Assembly: GCF_001953305.1 (NCBI RefSeq)
Contig: NZ_MTFE01000010.1
Span: 1,737,899-1,801,898, forward strand
Direction: 5' to 3'
DNA: 64,000 nt
DNA from: Cnuella takakiae
Lineage (GTDB): Bacteria; Bacteroidota; Bacteroidia; Chitinophagales; Chitinophagaceae
The position numbers and the translations under genes were made by a program. Shown here one piece after another: positions 45,261 through 55,388 of the stretch (the first letter of the stretch is position 1; each line of letters begins with the position of its first letter). Below the pieces are notes generated by a model, which had not been told where the DNA came from, did not search any database, and saw nothing but the letters and a program-made list of their open reading frames with translations.

Positions 45261-46877
45261 ATGAAATTCTCCAATAAAATATACGCCGTGGCCATTGCTG
45301 CCCTGTTGGCAACAGGGTGCCGGAAACTGGACCTGGCACCTACCGATACTTTCTCGGACCTGACCTTTTGGGGTGTCAACGAAAACGTGAACAATGCCCT
45401 GAATAACAACTACAGCCTGTTGTACAACAGCGACCTCTATTTTTACAACGAGGCCCTGTCGGACAATGCTTATTCCAATACCGGCGACTACAATGTGATA
45501 CCTGCTGGTTTGTACACCCCTTCGCTGAGTAAGTTCCGGAACGACTGGTCTTACTACTACAGCACCATCAAATCCTGCAACCTGTTCCTGGAAGGTGTTG
45601 ACCAGAACAAATCCTTGCCTGCCGCAACCATTGAGCGGATGAAGGCCGAAGTGCGCTTTATCCGGGCCTTTGCCCATTTCAACCTTACCAAATGGTATGG
45701 TGATGTGCCGCTGGTAGATCGCAATATCTCACCCGAAGAAGCGCAGCAGATACCCCGTTCGCCCAAGGATGCCGTAGTGAAGTTTATCGTGGATGAACTC
45801 ACAGCAGTAGCGGCTATCCTTCCTTCAAAGAACGGGTACGACGCCGGCGACCAGGGCCGCATCACCAATGCGGCGGCTGTGGCTTTGCAGGCAAGGGTGT
45901 TGTTGTACCAGGGCAACCGTATGGCCGAAGTTGTCACCCTCTGCGAGCAGCTGATGAACAATCCCAATACCTATGGCAGCTATTCGCTTGCCCCTAGCTA
46001 CAGCGGCCTGTTCAACGATCCTACATTAAACAAAACGAATCCCGAAACCATTCTGGCGCTTCAGTATGCACTGCCTACCCGTACCTGGAACCAGTTCTGG
46101 GACTTTGCACCCCGCTCGGTGGGTGGCCGCGTAAGCTCGATGGCGCCCTTGCAGTCGCTGGTGGATAACTACATCATGCTGAATGGAAAATCCATCAATG
46201 AAAGCGGTTCGGGTTATGATGAGAACAACCCTTACGCCAACAGGGATCCACGCTTAACAGCTACCGTGGTTTATGACGGTTATCGCTGGACGGGTAATGG
46301 CATCACCAAAACCATCTATATCAAGCCTGGTTCCGATCCCGACCGGTCGGCGCTGGATGAGTACAGCCTTACCGGGCAGGGTACCAAAACCGGCTACTAC
46401 TGGCGTAAGTACTACGATCCCGCTGCACTGGCCAATTTCGTATCGGGCAATAACCTCCACCTGATACGTTTTGCCGAAGTGCTCCTGATGTATGCCGAAG
46501 CCAAACAGGCTTTGGGCCAGATGGATGCAGGGGTTTGGGATAAAACTATCAGGGCCTTGCGTGCAAGGGCCGGCTTTACCGATGCTGCTGCCCTGAACTA
46601 CCCGGGTAATACAAATATGACCAATATCATCAGGCAGGAGCGCAGAACTGAGCTGGCCATGGAAAACCTGCGGACAGACGACATCCGGAGGTGGAAGATC
46701 GCTGAAGTGGTGTTGAATGGCTGGGCACGCGGTGCCAGGTTTGGCAGCCCCAGTGTAGACAATGGCTATATCAGGGTTCAGGACCGCAAGTTCGACCCGG
46801 CTAAGAACTACCTCTGGCCCATACCCGCTTCAGAACTGAACCTCAATAATAAACTCCAACAAAACCCCGGCTATTAA
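45261..46877 (+). CDS. SusD-like glycan-binding lipoprotein (RagB/SusD)
   Basis: A 538-residue lipoprotein starting at the ATG at 45261. The signal AVAIAALLATGCRKLDL carries the acylated cysteine. The body shows the tetratricopeptide-like SusD pattern: NNALNNNYSLLYNSD, SCNLFLEGVDQNKSL, EVRFIRAFAHFNLTKWYGDV and LIRFAEVLLMYAEAKQALGQ, ending in IRQERRTELAMENLRTDDIR and LWPIPASELNLNNKLQQNPG. It caps the SusC barrel on the cell surface and captures mannan fragments. A longer upstream extension in the same frame overlaps susC and is not used. Confidence 0.95.
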   Translation: MKFSNKIYAVAIAALLATGCRKLDLAPTDTFSDLTFWGVNENVNNALNNNYSLLYNSDLYFYNEALSDNAYSNTGDYNVIPAGLYTPSLSKFRNDWSYYYSTIKSCNLFLEGVDQNKSLPAATIERMKAEVRFIRAFAHFNLTKWYGDVPLVDRNISPEEAQQIPRSPKDAVVKFIVDELTAVAAILPSKNGYDAGDQGRITNAAAVALQARVLLYQGNRMAEVVTLCEQLMNNPNTYGSYSLAPSYSGLFNDPTLNKTNPETILALQYALPTRTWNQFWDFAPRSVGGRVSSMAPLQSLVDNYIMLNGKSINESGSGYDENNPYANRDPRLTATVVYDGYRWTGNGITKTIYIKPGSDPDRSALDEYSLTGQGTKTGYYWRKYYDPAALANFVSGNNLHLIRFAEVLLMYAEAKQALGQMDAGVWDKTIRALRARAGFTDAAALNYPGNTNMTNIIRQERRTELAMENLRTDDIRRWKIAEVVLNGWARGARFGSPSVDNGYIRVQDRKFDPAKNYLWPIPASELNLNNKLQQNPGY

Positions 46878-46903
46878 TCCATAGCCTACTTAATAGCTTC
46901 TAT

Positions 46904-48028
46904 ATGAAAAAGAGTTTGGTATACTTCAGTGTGGCCCTGCTGGCACTGTTCACAATAACATCCTGTACCAAAGAGGTGCGGGACCTGGATACATCGCTCA
47001 CCCCTGTTGGCCGTTTAAGTGCGCCAACCGATTTGTCGGCCATTAAGCTGGAGCCTGCAACCGGCGCTGATCTTGTTTTTGAATGGACAGCTGCGCAAAC
47101 TGCAGACAGCGGCCTGATCCTGTACGAGCTTGTTTTCGACAAGGCAGATGGCAATTTTAGCAACCCCATTTACAGAACTGTTTCCGATGGTTCGGGCGTA
47201 GAAACCAGGGCATCGCTAACCCAAAAAGACCTGAACAAGGTGGCGGCCCTTGCTGGCGTTGAATCATCCAGTGCAGGCAGGGTTAAATGGGCCGTTATGG
47301 CATCCAAGGGCACCAATGCATTGTTGAGTGCGGAAACACGCACCCTGCAGGTGGAGCGGCCAGCCGGCTTTGCCATTGTGCCCGCTACATTGTACCTGTA
47401 TGGTACGGCCACCGAAGCGGGCAATGACATTACCAAGGCCATCCCCCTGAAGAAAGTGGAAGAAGGCGTGTATGAGTTGTATACTTCATTGCAACCTGGC
47501 AGTTACCTGCTTACCGAAAAGCCGGAAGCTGGCGCTGCGCAATATTTTGTTGATGCAACCGGAATGATCAGGGCCGGGACTACTGCTCCGGCACTTAACG
47601 AAGCAAAGAAAGTATACCGTTTACGTTTTGATTTCAACGTGGCCACTACCAGTGCTACAGAGATCCAGGGCCTGGGTTTGTTTATGTCGGCATACAACAC
47701 CGAAATCGGCCAGCTCACTTATGTGGGCAACAGTACCTGGGAAGCTGCACGGATCCCGGTTGAATTCTTCCAGTTTTCCTGGGGTCGTGATGAACGCTAC
47801 AAGTTCATCTTGCGCACGGCAACAGGCAATGAATACATGGGCAGCCAGAATGCCAACAATGTGCAACCTGCCGGCCAGCCAAGGTCTTATTTCTCGCTTG
47901 TTCCGGTAAGCAATAACCAATGGGATAACACGTATAAGTTCGATCCCGCAGCCGACAGGAAAGACGTAAAGGTAAGTGTATCATTCAAAGCCGACGGGCC
48001 CTACACCCATACCATTACCGTTCTGTAA
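46904..48028 (+). CDS. SusE/SusF-like surface lipoprotein
   Basis: A 374-residue protein with a lipoprotein signal (SVALLALFTITSCTKEV). Residues about 35-155 form the SusE N-terminal beta domain (APTDLSAIKLEPATGADLVF; KWAVMASKGTNALLSAETRT) and two starch/glycan-binding-like modules follow (TLYLYGTATEAGNDITKAIP; SYLLTEKPEAGAAQYFVD and the last one ending YTHTITVL). Proteins of this type sit on the cell surface and hold polysaccharide near SusCD. Position directly after susD (26-base gap) supports the call. Ligand presumed alpha-mannan. Confidence 0.8.
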   Translation: MKKSLVYFSVALLALFTITSCTKEVRDLDTSLTPVGRLSAPTDLSAIKLEPATGADLVFEWTAAQTADSGLILYELVFDKADGNFSNPIYRTVSDGSGVETRASLTQKDLNKVAALAGVESSSAGRVKWAVMASKGTNALLSAETRTLQVERPAGFAIVPATLYLYGTATEAGNDITKAIPLKKVEEGVYELYTSLQPGSYLLTEKPEAGAAQYFVDATGMIRAGTTAPALNEAKKVYRLRFDFNVATTSATEIQGLGLFMSAYNTEIGQLTYVGNSTWEAARIPVEFFQFSWGRDERYKFILRTATGNEYMGSQNANNVQPAGQPRSYFSLVPVSNNQWDNTYKFDPAADRKDVKVSVSFKADGPYTHTITVL

Positions 48029-48073
48029 TTGGTGCATTGGCTTTTCAATAGAACCCTGGTTAAACAAAACAGC

Positions 48074-49273
48074 ATGAAAATTTCATTTTGGCTTATAGGA
48101 ATGGTGGTGTTGGCGGCTTCGTGCAGTAAGCAGGATGTGGATCCGCCGCCAACCCCGCCGCCCGTTGATACCATTCCCACAACTACTGTTTCCTATCTGC
48201 AGCTGGCAAAAGAAACACAGGCATTTGTTGCCGGCAACCTGCTGACGCAGTATGGCAGCTACCGGGCCAACACTACCTCGCATTCAAACGTAGCTTACGA
48301 ATGGTACAATGTAAGCCAGGTATATGCCGATGCCGCCATGATCGGTGCAGGCGATGCCGCTTACTTAACACCCATGAACAAGACCTTTCAATGGATGGAA
48401 AACATGTGGGATAAAGCCGACCCCCGCGGCGGTTATTTTGCCCAGACCAACCTGGATGGCTCCGGTGCCGGTGGCGACAAGTTCGTAGATGATAACGGCC
48501 TCACCGGCATGGTGTTTCTCGAAGCCTATGACCTTACTACAGGTGCGGACAAACAGGCTTACCTGGACAAGGCAAAAGCCTGCGGCGATTGGATCATCAG
48601 CAGCGGTCTTTGGGATGATACCTATGGCGGTGGCTTCTGGTGGAGCACGGAAAAAACCTTCAAGCCAACACAGGCAAACGGTGTGGCCCTGCAGTTGTTT
48701 TTGCGCTTGTATCAAATCACGGGGCAAACCATCTACCGCGACTGGGCCAAACAGGTGGACGCCTGGCTGGTAGCCAGGATGTATGATCCCGCCAAGAAAC
48801 TTTATATCTGGAAGATCGACGGGCCGGGTGCGGGTACCAAACACATGGAATTGTTTACCTACGACAACGCGGTGATGGTAGAAGCCAACCTGCTGTACAG
48901 TACGGTGCTGAGTGATAACAATTACCTCAAAAAAGCGCAGGCATTGGGAGCGGCAATGAATACCACGCTTTGGAACCCTTTGTACAAAATGTACGTGTTC
49001 AATACCGACCCGACCCAAAATAGGGTGAACCCCGCTTGGTGTGCCTGGGGCTCGCAGGGCATGATCCGGTTGTACGAAGCGGATAAGGATGCCAAATGGC
49101 TCACCTATGCAAAAGGGAATATCGACGGCCTTAATAAGGCCTGCCGCGATGCGGCTACCAAGGGATACTATTTCTTTGCCCGGATGGACGGTGGAGACCG
49201 GTCGCCGGAACTGGAAGGTGTGGACCAGGCCTGGATGCAACGGGTGCAGGCGCTAATGTCTAAGTACAGGTAA
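48074..49273 (+). CDS. GH76 endo-alpha-1,6-mannanase, surface lipoprotein
   Basis: A 399-residue enzyme starting at ATG 48074 (a TTG upstream gives a longer frame). The signal LIGMVVLAASCSKQD has a lipobox cysteine and a proline-rich linker follows, as in surface-exposed enzymes. The catalytic pair of aspartates lies in KFVDDNGLTGMVFLEAY, with GGGFWWSTEKTFKPT and FTYDNAVMVEANLLY of the (alpha/alpha)6 GH76 barrel. GH76 members cut the alpha-1,6-mannan backbone inside the chain. Placement right after susE fits surface release of manno-oligosaccharides for SusCD. Confidence 0.85.
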   Translation: MKISFWLIGMVVLAASCSKQDVDPPPTPPPVDTIPTTTVSYLQLAKETQAFVAGNLLTQYGSYRANTTSHSNVAYEWYNVSQVYADAAMIGAGDAAYLTPMNKTFQWMENMWDKADPRGGYFAQTNLDGSGAGGDKFVDDNGLTGMVFLEAYDLTTGADKQAYLDKAKACGDWIISSGLWDDTYGGGFWWSTEKTFKPTQANGVALQLFLRLYQITGQTIYRDWAKQVDAWLVARMYDPAKKLYIWKIDGPGAGTKHMELFTYDNAVMVEANLLYSTVLSDNNYLKKAQALGAAMNTTLWNPLYKMYVFNTDPTQNRVNPAWCAWGSQGMIRLYEADKDAKWLTYAKGNIDGLNKACRDAATKGYYFFARMDGGDRSPELEGVDQAWMQRVQALMSKYR

Positions 49274-49410
49274 AAATCAGTGATTGCGTTGGTGGTGTGC
49301 TCCTCGGATTGTTGCACGCCGGCATTGCCTTTTATAATTGCTTGTTGCAGGTAGTTCATCGAGTGTGCTTGCTGTAACCACGATACTGCAATAGTTAACC
49401 GATCAAGAAG

Positions 49411-51765
49411 ATGAAAAAAATGTTTAGACCATACCTCCTTTTGTGCTCGATTGTATTGGCCTCGCTCACTGCAGCGGCGCAGGATGTATTGAAATATGTG
49501 GACCCCAATATTGGAACGGCACACAGCAGGTGGTTCTTTTTTACACCCGCAGCCGTGCCGCATGGCATGGCCAAACTGGCGCCTTCCACCAACGGGTCGT
49601 ATGGCAACCCGTCGGGATGGGAAGCGGTAGGATACGATGTGCGCCACAACTCCATTGAAAGCTTTGTTCATTTTCACGAATGGCAGGTGGGCGGTGTGGC
49701 GGTGATGCCGGCCACGGGCCCGCTGCGGGTAAAGCCCGGCTTGCTTGAGAATACCGACAGCGGGTATCGCTCGCCATTCAACCGGAAGAACGAAACGGCA
49801 ACGGCCGGGTATTACAAGGTGCTGCTGGATAAATACAACGTAACTGCCGAACTTACTGCAACCACGCATGTAGGCTTTCACCGCTATACCTTTCCGCAAA
49901 ACAACCAGTCCCGCATTTTGCTGGATATCGGCAACAGGCAGGGCGAGAGCGACGAAGTGGTGGATGCCACGGTACGCATGGTGGACGATACCCATTTCGA
50001 AGGCTTTGTAACCACCTATCCCAGGTATGTGAACACTTATGATGCAAAGGGAAAAGTGTCGATGTATTTCTGGGGCGTGGTGAGCAAGAAGCCTGCAAGC
50101 GTAGGTTCGTTTACTGCAGCAGGCATCAACCAGCACGCCGATTCGGCGCGGGGAAAAGGAGCGGGGTTGTTCCTGGAGTACCAGACCGCACAGAACGAAG
50201 CCATTGAGCTGAAGGTGGGGCTGTCTTATACTTCAACCGAAAATGCACGGCGCAACTTCGAGGCCGAAGCACGCAACCTTTCTTTTGAAGGGGCAAAGAA
50301 GCAGGCGCAGGATACCTGGCAAAAAGAACTAAGTAAAATAAACGTATCGGGTGGCGATGAAAAGAGCAAGACTAAGTTTTATACTGGCTTATTTCATGCG
50401 CTCCTGGGCCGCGGTGTGGCCAGCGATGTGAACGGGAACTTTCCCAGGCATGATGGCACCATTGGCCAGTTGCCAAAGGACCGGAATGGAAACTTCTCTT
50501 ACAATTTTTACAACACCGATGCTATCTGGGGCGGTTACTGGAACCTGACCCAATTGTGGGCGCTTTCCTATCCCGAGCGGTACCGCGATTTTGTGCAAAC
50601 CCAACTCGAAGTATACAAGGAGCGGGGCTGGTTTGGCGATGGTATTGCCAACAGCAATTTCGTATCGGGTGTGGGTACCAACTTCGTGGGGCTGGCCATT
50701 GCTGCTGCTTACCAGGCAGGCATCAGGGGTTATGATGTGGCGCTTGCCTATGAGGCCATTAAGCACAACGAGCTGAGTGGCAAGAACAGGCCGGTTGGGT
50801 CCGGAAAAATGGATGTGGAAGCCTTCATCAAGCATGGGTTTTCGCCTTACCTCGAAGCGGATAAAACAGATGCAACCGGTTCGCATTTCTCGGCCTCGCA
50901 TACGCTTGAGTATAGCTATAGTGCATTTGCCGCTGCGCAAATGGCCAGGGCTTTGGGTAAAACCGCCGATTACGGGCAACTGATAAAACTTTCTAATGGC
51001 TGGAAGGCTATTTACAATCCTGCGGAGAAACTGGTGCATCCAAAAAATGCCGATGGCAGTTTTATCAAGGATTTTGATCCTGTCCAACCCTGGCGTGGCT
51101 TCCAGGAAGGCAATGCCATCCAGTACACCTTTTTTGTGCCGCAAAACCCTGCGGCCCTGATTGCCGCTGTGGGCAAAGACGAATTCAACAACCGCCTGAA
51201 CAACATTTTCGATACCTCGCAAAAGGCTGCCTTTGGTGGCGGCAAAGAGATCGATGCTTTTGCCGGGATCAAATCGCTGTATAACCACGGCAACCAGCCC
51301 AACCTGCACATCAGCTGGCTCTTTAATTATTCGGGCATGCCCTGGCTTACCCAGAAATGGACCCGTGCCATCTGCGATGAGTTTTACGGCACCGAACCCA
51401 TTCATGGTTATGGCTACGGCCAGGATGAAGACCAGGGCCAGTTAGGCTCCTGGTATGTGATGGCTGCACTGGGTTTGTTTGATGTAAAAGGTTTTACCGA
51501 TCTCAAGCCTACCATCCAGATCGGCAGCCCCATTTTCCAGCAGGCTTCCATACAGTTGGGTAATGGCAGGAAGCTGTCCATCGAAACAAAAAATAATGCT
51601 TCTACCAATGTGTATGTACAATCGGCCCTGTTCAATGGAAAGCCCCTGAACAATGCCTGGCTGTACCGCGACGAACTGATGAAAGGCGGGCGCCTGGTAC
51701 TAACCATGGGCAGTACACCCAACAAAACCTGGGGTGTAAAGGTGCCACCGCCCTCTGCACAATAA
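49411..51765 (+). CDS. GH92 exo-alpha-mannosidase
   Basis: A 784-residue enzyme with a signal peptide (MFRPYLLLCSIVLASLTAAA before QDVLKY). GH92 features: YVDPNIGTAHSRWFFFTPAA with the first substrate-binding part, HGMAKLAPSTNG, TQLWALSYPERYRDF, the calcium-binding and catalytic region SGMPWLTQKW and GYGQDEDQGQLGSWYVMAAL near the end, where the family has the general acid/base glutamate and aspartates. GH92 enzymes are calcium-dependent inverting mannosidases that remove terminal alpha-1,2-, 1,3-, 1,4- or 1,6-linked mannose. The usual general-acid segment reads EDQGQLGSW rather than the more common DDSGQMSAW, so linkage preference may differ from the second GH92 here. Confidence 0.85.
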   Translation: MKKMFRPYLLLCSIVLASLTAAAQDVLKYVDPNIGTAHSRWFFFTPAAVPHGMAKLAPSTNGSYGNPSGWEAVGYDVRHNSIESFVHFHEWQVGGVAVMPATGPLRVKPGLLENTDSGYRSPFNRKNETATAGYYKVLLDKYNVTAELTATTHVGFHRYTFPQNNQSRILLDIGNRQGESDEVVDATVRMVDDTHFEGFVTTYPRYVNTYDAKGKVSMYFWGVVSKKPASVGSFTAAGINQHADSARGKGAGLFLEYQTAQNEAIELKVGLSYTSTENARRNFEAEARNLSFEGAKKQAQDTWQKELSKINVSGGDEKSKTKFYTGLFHALLGRGVASDVNGNFPRHDGTIGQLPKDRNGNFSYNFYNTDAIWGGYWNLTQLWALSYPERYRDFVQTQLEVYKERGWFGDGIANSNFVSGVGTNFVGLAIAAAYQAGIRGYDVALAYEAIKHNELSGKNRPVGSGKMDVEAFIKHGFSPYLEADKTDATGSHFSASHTLEYSYSAFAAAQMARALGKTADYGQLIKLSNGWKAIYNPAEKLVHPKNADGSFIKDFDPVQPWRGFQEGNAIQYTFFVPQNPAALIAAVGKDEFNNRLNNIFDTSQKAAFGGGKEIDAFAGIKSLYNHGNQPNLHISWLFNYSGMPWLTQKWTRAICDEFYGTEPIHGYGYGQDEDQGQLGSWYVMAALGLFDVKGFTDLKPTIQIGSPIFQQASIQLGNGRKLSIETKNNASTNVYVQSALFNGKPLNNAWLYRDELMKGGRLVLTMGSTPNKTWGVKVPPPSAQ

Positions 51766-51906
51766 TCGTTTTACAGCAGGGGCGCTATGTAGCAAACAGC
51801 GCAGCAGTCATGCATCATACTTTGCCGGTAATCTGTCGATACAACCGAAAGAAGATGAGCGGCTTTGTACAAAGGGTCAAACCAAAGTTTCGGGAGGAGA
51901 TTGCAC

Positions 51907-53091
51907 ATGCGTAAGCAAGCATTGTTAGTGATACTGGTAGCCCTTGTTGGTGGTACGGTAAGTGCACAAGGACAGAACCTTTCAGCCGAATACCTGAAAC
52001 GGGCGGAAACGATCTATGCAAACGTGTGGAAGCACTACCGTGTGCGGGATCATGCTGGGCTTTTTTCAGAAAATTTTCCTTCCGGTAAAAAGGACACCTT
52101 AACCTATATGGAAGGTGGGGGCGTGCAGGAAAAAGCCGTGAGTTTTCTCTGGCCCTTTTCCGGGATGCTTTCAGCCACGAATGTTTTATTGCAGGTTCCG
52201 GAGGTGCGAAATAAATACAAGCCATACCTGGATACCTGTGTCATTGGTATGGAGCAATACAGGGATACATCGCGTTCACCTGTGGGCTACCAGGCTTACC
52301 CGCCCAGGTTCGAAAAGTCGGACCGGTATTATGATGACAACGGCCTGGTAGGTATTGACTACATGGAGAGTTATTTCAACACCAAAAATCCTGTTTACCT
52401 GCACCGTGCAGAAGAGGCGTTTGGCTTTATCATCAGCGGCTGGAACAACGACCTGGGCGGTGGTGTTACCTGGCTGGAGGGGCACCTTGATCAGAAGCCC
52501 GCCTGCAGTAATGGTACCGCAACCCTGGTGGCTTTGAAGATTTATAAGGGTACCAAAAATCCATATTATTTAAACTGGGGTAAAAAGTTTTATACCTGGA
52601 TGTATACCAACCTCCGGGATTCGACGGGTGTGTACAGCAACGACAAGAAAAGGAACGGAACGGTCAACAGGACATTTTATACCTACAATTCCGGCTTTAT
52701 GCTGGAAGCCGCTGTATTGCTGTATCAATTCACCGGTGACCCGCAATACCTGCGGCAGGCACAACAACTGGCGAAAGATGCTTATGTCCATTTCAGCACC
52801 GTGCCGCACCACAAGGATCATGCTTTTAAAATAGACCTGCCCTGGTTCGTAACCGTGCTGTTCAGGGGTTATGAAGCACTGTATCACCAGGATAAGAACT
52901 ACAAGTACTTAGATTTGATTGAGCAGGACCTGAATTATGCCTGGCAGCATGCACGCGATAAGTATGGTTTTGTTACGCGTAGCTGGACACCAAACGCCGA
53001 TGAATTGGGCAAGCCTAAGTGGTTGCTTGATGAAGGATGTATTGCAGAATTATATGCAAGGTTAAGTGTGCTTAAAAAGGCAAGGCAATAA
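51907..53091 (+). CDS. GH76 alpha-1,6-mannanase-like, secreted to periplasm
   Basis: A 394-residue second GH76 enzyme, starting at ATG 51907. The signal peptide LLVILVALVGGTVSAQ has no lipobox, in contrast to the first GH76. The catalytic aspartate pair lies in RYYDDNGLVGIDYMESYF; LGGGVTWLEGHLDQKPACSN and YTYNSGFMLEAAVLLY are the matching barrel motifs. A periplasmic GH76 normally shortens imported manno-oligosaccharides. Sequence is clearly different from the lipoprotein copy, so this is not a recent duplication. Confidence 0.8.
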   Translation: MRKQALLVILVALVGGTVSAQGQNLSAEYLKRAETIYANVWKHYRVRDHAGLFSENFPSGKKDTLTYMEGGGVQEKAVSFLWPFSGMLSATNVLLQVPEVRNKYKPYLDTCVIGMEQYRDTSRSPVGYQAYPPRFEKSDRYYDDNGLVGIDYMESYFNTKNPVYLHRAEEAFGFIISGWNNDLGGGVTWLEGHLDQKPACSNGTATLVALKIYKGTKNPYYLNWGKKFYTWMYTNLRDSTGVYSNDKKRNGTVNRTFYTYNSGFMLEAAVLLYQFTGDPQYLRQAQQLAKDAYVHFSTVPHHKDHAFKIDLPWFVTVLFRGYEALYHQDKNYKYLDLIEQDLNYAWQHARDKYGFVTRSWTPNADELGKPKWLLDEGCIAELYARLSVLKKARQ

Positions 53092-53216
53092 CGAAGCGTT
53101 ATAATCCATATGCCTTTTGTTGCATTGGTAAGACAAGCGGTACACGGCATTAAGCATTAGCTATTCAGTCCGGTTCTATATCTGTGAAAATTAAGTTTGA
53201 TAACAAATCCTGGCAA

Positions 53217-55385
53217 ATGATAAGCTGGAACAAATTTATCTCAAGGTTAATAGGGATTACATTACTTGCAATAGGTGCGGTAACGGTTGGTAATAGCCAA
53301 GGCACAACACGCTACACGAGTTTTGTCAATACATTCATTGGCACGGCACCGCTTACCGACTCCGCCATTCTTGGGTATAACCTGCCCAAAGGTTGGCGTT
53401 CGTGGGCAGGGCTTACATTTCCAGGCAGTTCTTTGCCCAATGCCATGGTGCAGCTAAGCCCGATGACGGAATACGGGTCTGGTGCTGGTTATGAATACGA
53501 AGATTCAGTGATCCTGGGCTTTACTCATACCAACAAAGGACACTGGAACCTTTGCAATATTCCCATCCTGCCTTTATCCAACCCGGGTGCTAAATTCGGT
53601 TCCCGGTTTTCGCACAAAAAGGAAAAAGCTTCACCCGGTTTTTACCAGGTTTACCTGGATGATTACCAGGTAAACGTAAGTCTGACTTCTACCTTGCGAT
53701 GTGGTTTTCATCAATATGAATTCCAGGATAACAAGAACCGTCAAATACTATTTGATTTGGGTAAGGCCAACAGCAGGGTCTCTTCCTGGTCTGTTACACA
53801 GGTTGGCGATTCTGTTGTACAAGGTTTTCAGGGTGGTGAAAATGTTTACTTCTATGCCCGGCTGAACACGCCCATCTCTAAACTGGATACCATACAGGTA
53901 GGCAAGCGCACCGGTTATGCCATTGCGCACCTGGCAAACGGCAGCAGCAAACCGGTTGAATTGAAGATCGGGTTGTCTTTTGTAAGCGTTGAAAACGCAA
54001 AGCAAAACCTGGAACAGGAAATCGGCAACAGATCATTTGCACAGGTACGGAATGATGCAAACCAGGTATGGGAAAACCTCCTTTCTGCCATACAGGTAAA
54101 AGGCGGGACAGGCAAGCAGCGGCAGATGTTGTATTCCTGTTTGTACCGGTCCCTATTATGGCCCGCGCTGCGCAGCGATGTAAACGGCGAGTTCACCGAT
54201 GCAAAAAAGACGGTAAGGAAAGCAGCCTTCAACTATTACACCGAGCCTTCCCTGTGGGATACCTACCGGAATAAAGACGTATTGCTGGGCCTTATGAGCT
54301 CCGGGGTCACCCTGGATGTAATTAAATCCATGAAGGACGTGGGCGAGCAAACCGGGTTCATTCCTACCTTCTTCCACGGCGATCATGGTGCTTCCTCGAT
54401 TGCCGGCGCCTACCTCAGGGGAATCGATGATTTCGATATCAAGGGCACTTACAAAATACTATTGCGTAATGCCAATGTAGGTGATGTGCCCCGCCCTGCA
54501 CGTCCCTATATTGCCGAATACATCCAAAAAGGCTATATCTCCGATCCCCACGTTCCGGATCCTCATGTAGAAACAAAGGCAAAGGCCGGGGTTTCCAAAA
54601 CACTGGAGTACGCATACGATGATTATTCCCTGGCGCAAATTGCCAAAAAGCTGGGCGATACGGCCAACTACCGCATCCTGATGGCCCGGTCCAAAAACTA
54701 TAAGAACATGTTTGATCCGGCTACCCGCTTTATGCGGGGAAGGCTGGAAAACGGCGAATGGATCACTCCCTTCAACCCGGAATATCCCTATTACGAGTAT
54801 ATGTACCGCGAAGCCAATGCCTGGCAGGTGTCTTTTTATGCACCGCATGATATGCCGGGTTTAATTGAGCTGTATGGCGGTGCAAAAGGATTTGAATCCA
54901 AACTGGATTCGCTGTTTACCGTTCCCTGGAATCCCGCATATATCGCCCGCAATGTGGAGACCATGGTAGGCCAATATTGCCACGGCAACCAGCCGGACCA
55001 CGAGGCGCCTTTTGCTTATTACTTTATTGGCAAACCAGAGAAATCGCAAAAAATCATCGACTACATTTTGAACAACCTCTATGGCATCAAGGATGGTCTT
55101 ACCCTTTCAGGAATGGATGACGCCGGCGAGCTATCGGCCTGGTATGTACTCAGTGCTTTGGGCTTGTACACCTTTTCGGCCACCGATCCCGAGTACCTGG
55201 TTACCGTTCCGCTTTTTGATGAAGTAAAATGGAAAACGGGTACGGGTAAATGGTTAACCTTGAAAAAATCAGGGGCGAGCAGGAACCTGACAGCCATCAA
55301 GGTAAATGGAAAAGAAAACAAAGGCTATTTCGTGCCGCACGACCTGTTTAGGAACGGCGGAACCATTGAAGTGATAACCAGGTAA
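53217..55385 (+). CDS. GH92 alpha-mannosidase (second)
   Basis: A 722-residue enzyme. I choose ATG 53217, which gives a good signal peptide (LIGITLLAIGAVTVGNSQ); a GTG at 53184 would add 11 residues. GH92 motifs include FVNTFIGTAPL, PGSSLPNAMVQLSPM, SLWDTYRNKDVLLGLMSSGV, FFHGDHGASSIAGAYLRG, QYCHGNQPDHEAPFAYYFIG and GLTLSGMDDAGELSAWYVLS, the last carrying the catalytic acidic residues. It differs strongly from the other GH92 copy, which suggests a second linkage. The ROK kinase gene starts three bases after its stop, tying mannose release to phosphorylation. Confidence 0.85.
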   Translation: MISWNKFISRLIGITLLAIGAVTVGNSQGTTRYTSFVNTFIGTAPLTDSAILGYNLPKGWRSWAGLTFPGSSLPNAMVQLSPMTEYGSGAGYEYEDSVILGFTHTNKGHWNLCNIPILPLSNPGAKFGSRFSHKKEKASPGFYQVYLDDYQVNVSLTSTLRCGFHQYEFQDNKNRQILFDLGKANSRVSSWSVTQVGDSVVQGFQGGENVYFYARLNTPISKLDTIQVGKRTGYAIAHLANGSSKPVELKIGLSFVSVENAKQNLEQEIGNRSFAQVRNDANQVWENLLSAIQVKGGTGKQRQMLYSCLYRSLLWPALRSDVNGEFTDAKKTVRKAAFNYYTEPSLWDTYRNKDVLLGLMSSGVTLDVIKSMKDVGEQTGFIPTFFHGDHGASSIAGAYLRGIDDFDIKGTYKILLRNANVGDVPRPARPYIAEYIQKGYISDPHVPDPHVETKAKAGVSKTLEYAYDDYSLAQIAKKLGDTANYRILMARSKNYKNMFDPATRFMRGRLENGEWITPFNPEYPYYEYMYREANAWQVSFYAPHDMPGLIELYGGAKGFESKLDSLFTVPWNPAYIARNVETMVGQYCHGNQPDHEAPFAYYFIGKPEKSQKIIDYILNNLYGIKDGLTLSGMDDAGELSAWYVLSALGLYTFSATDPEYLVTVPLFDEVKWKTGTGKWLTLKKSGASRNLTAIKVNGKENKGYFVPHDLFRNGGTIEVITR

Positions 55386-55388
55386 TAC

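Noticed and set aside
49168-50136. A 322-codon minus-strand frame opposite GH76/GH92.
   Set aside because: Cys/His/Arg-rich shadow of the GH92 coding strand with no recognisable domain.
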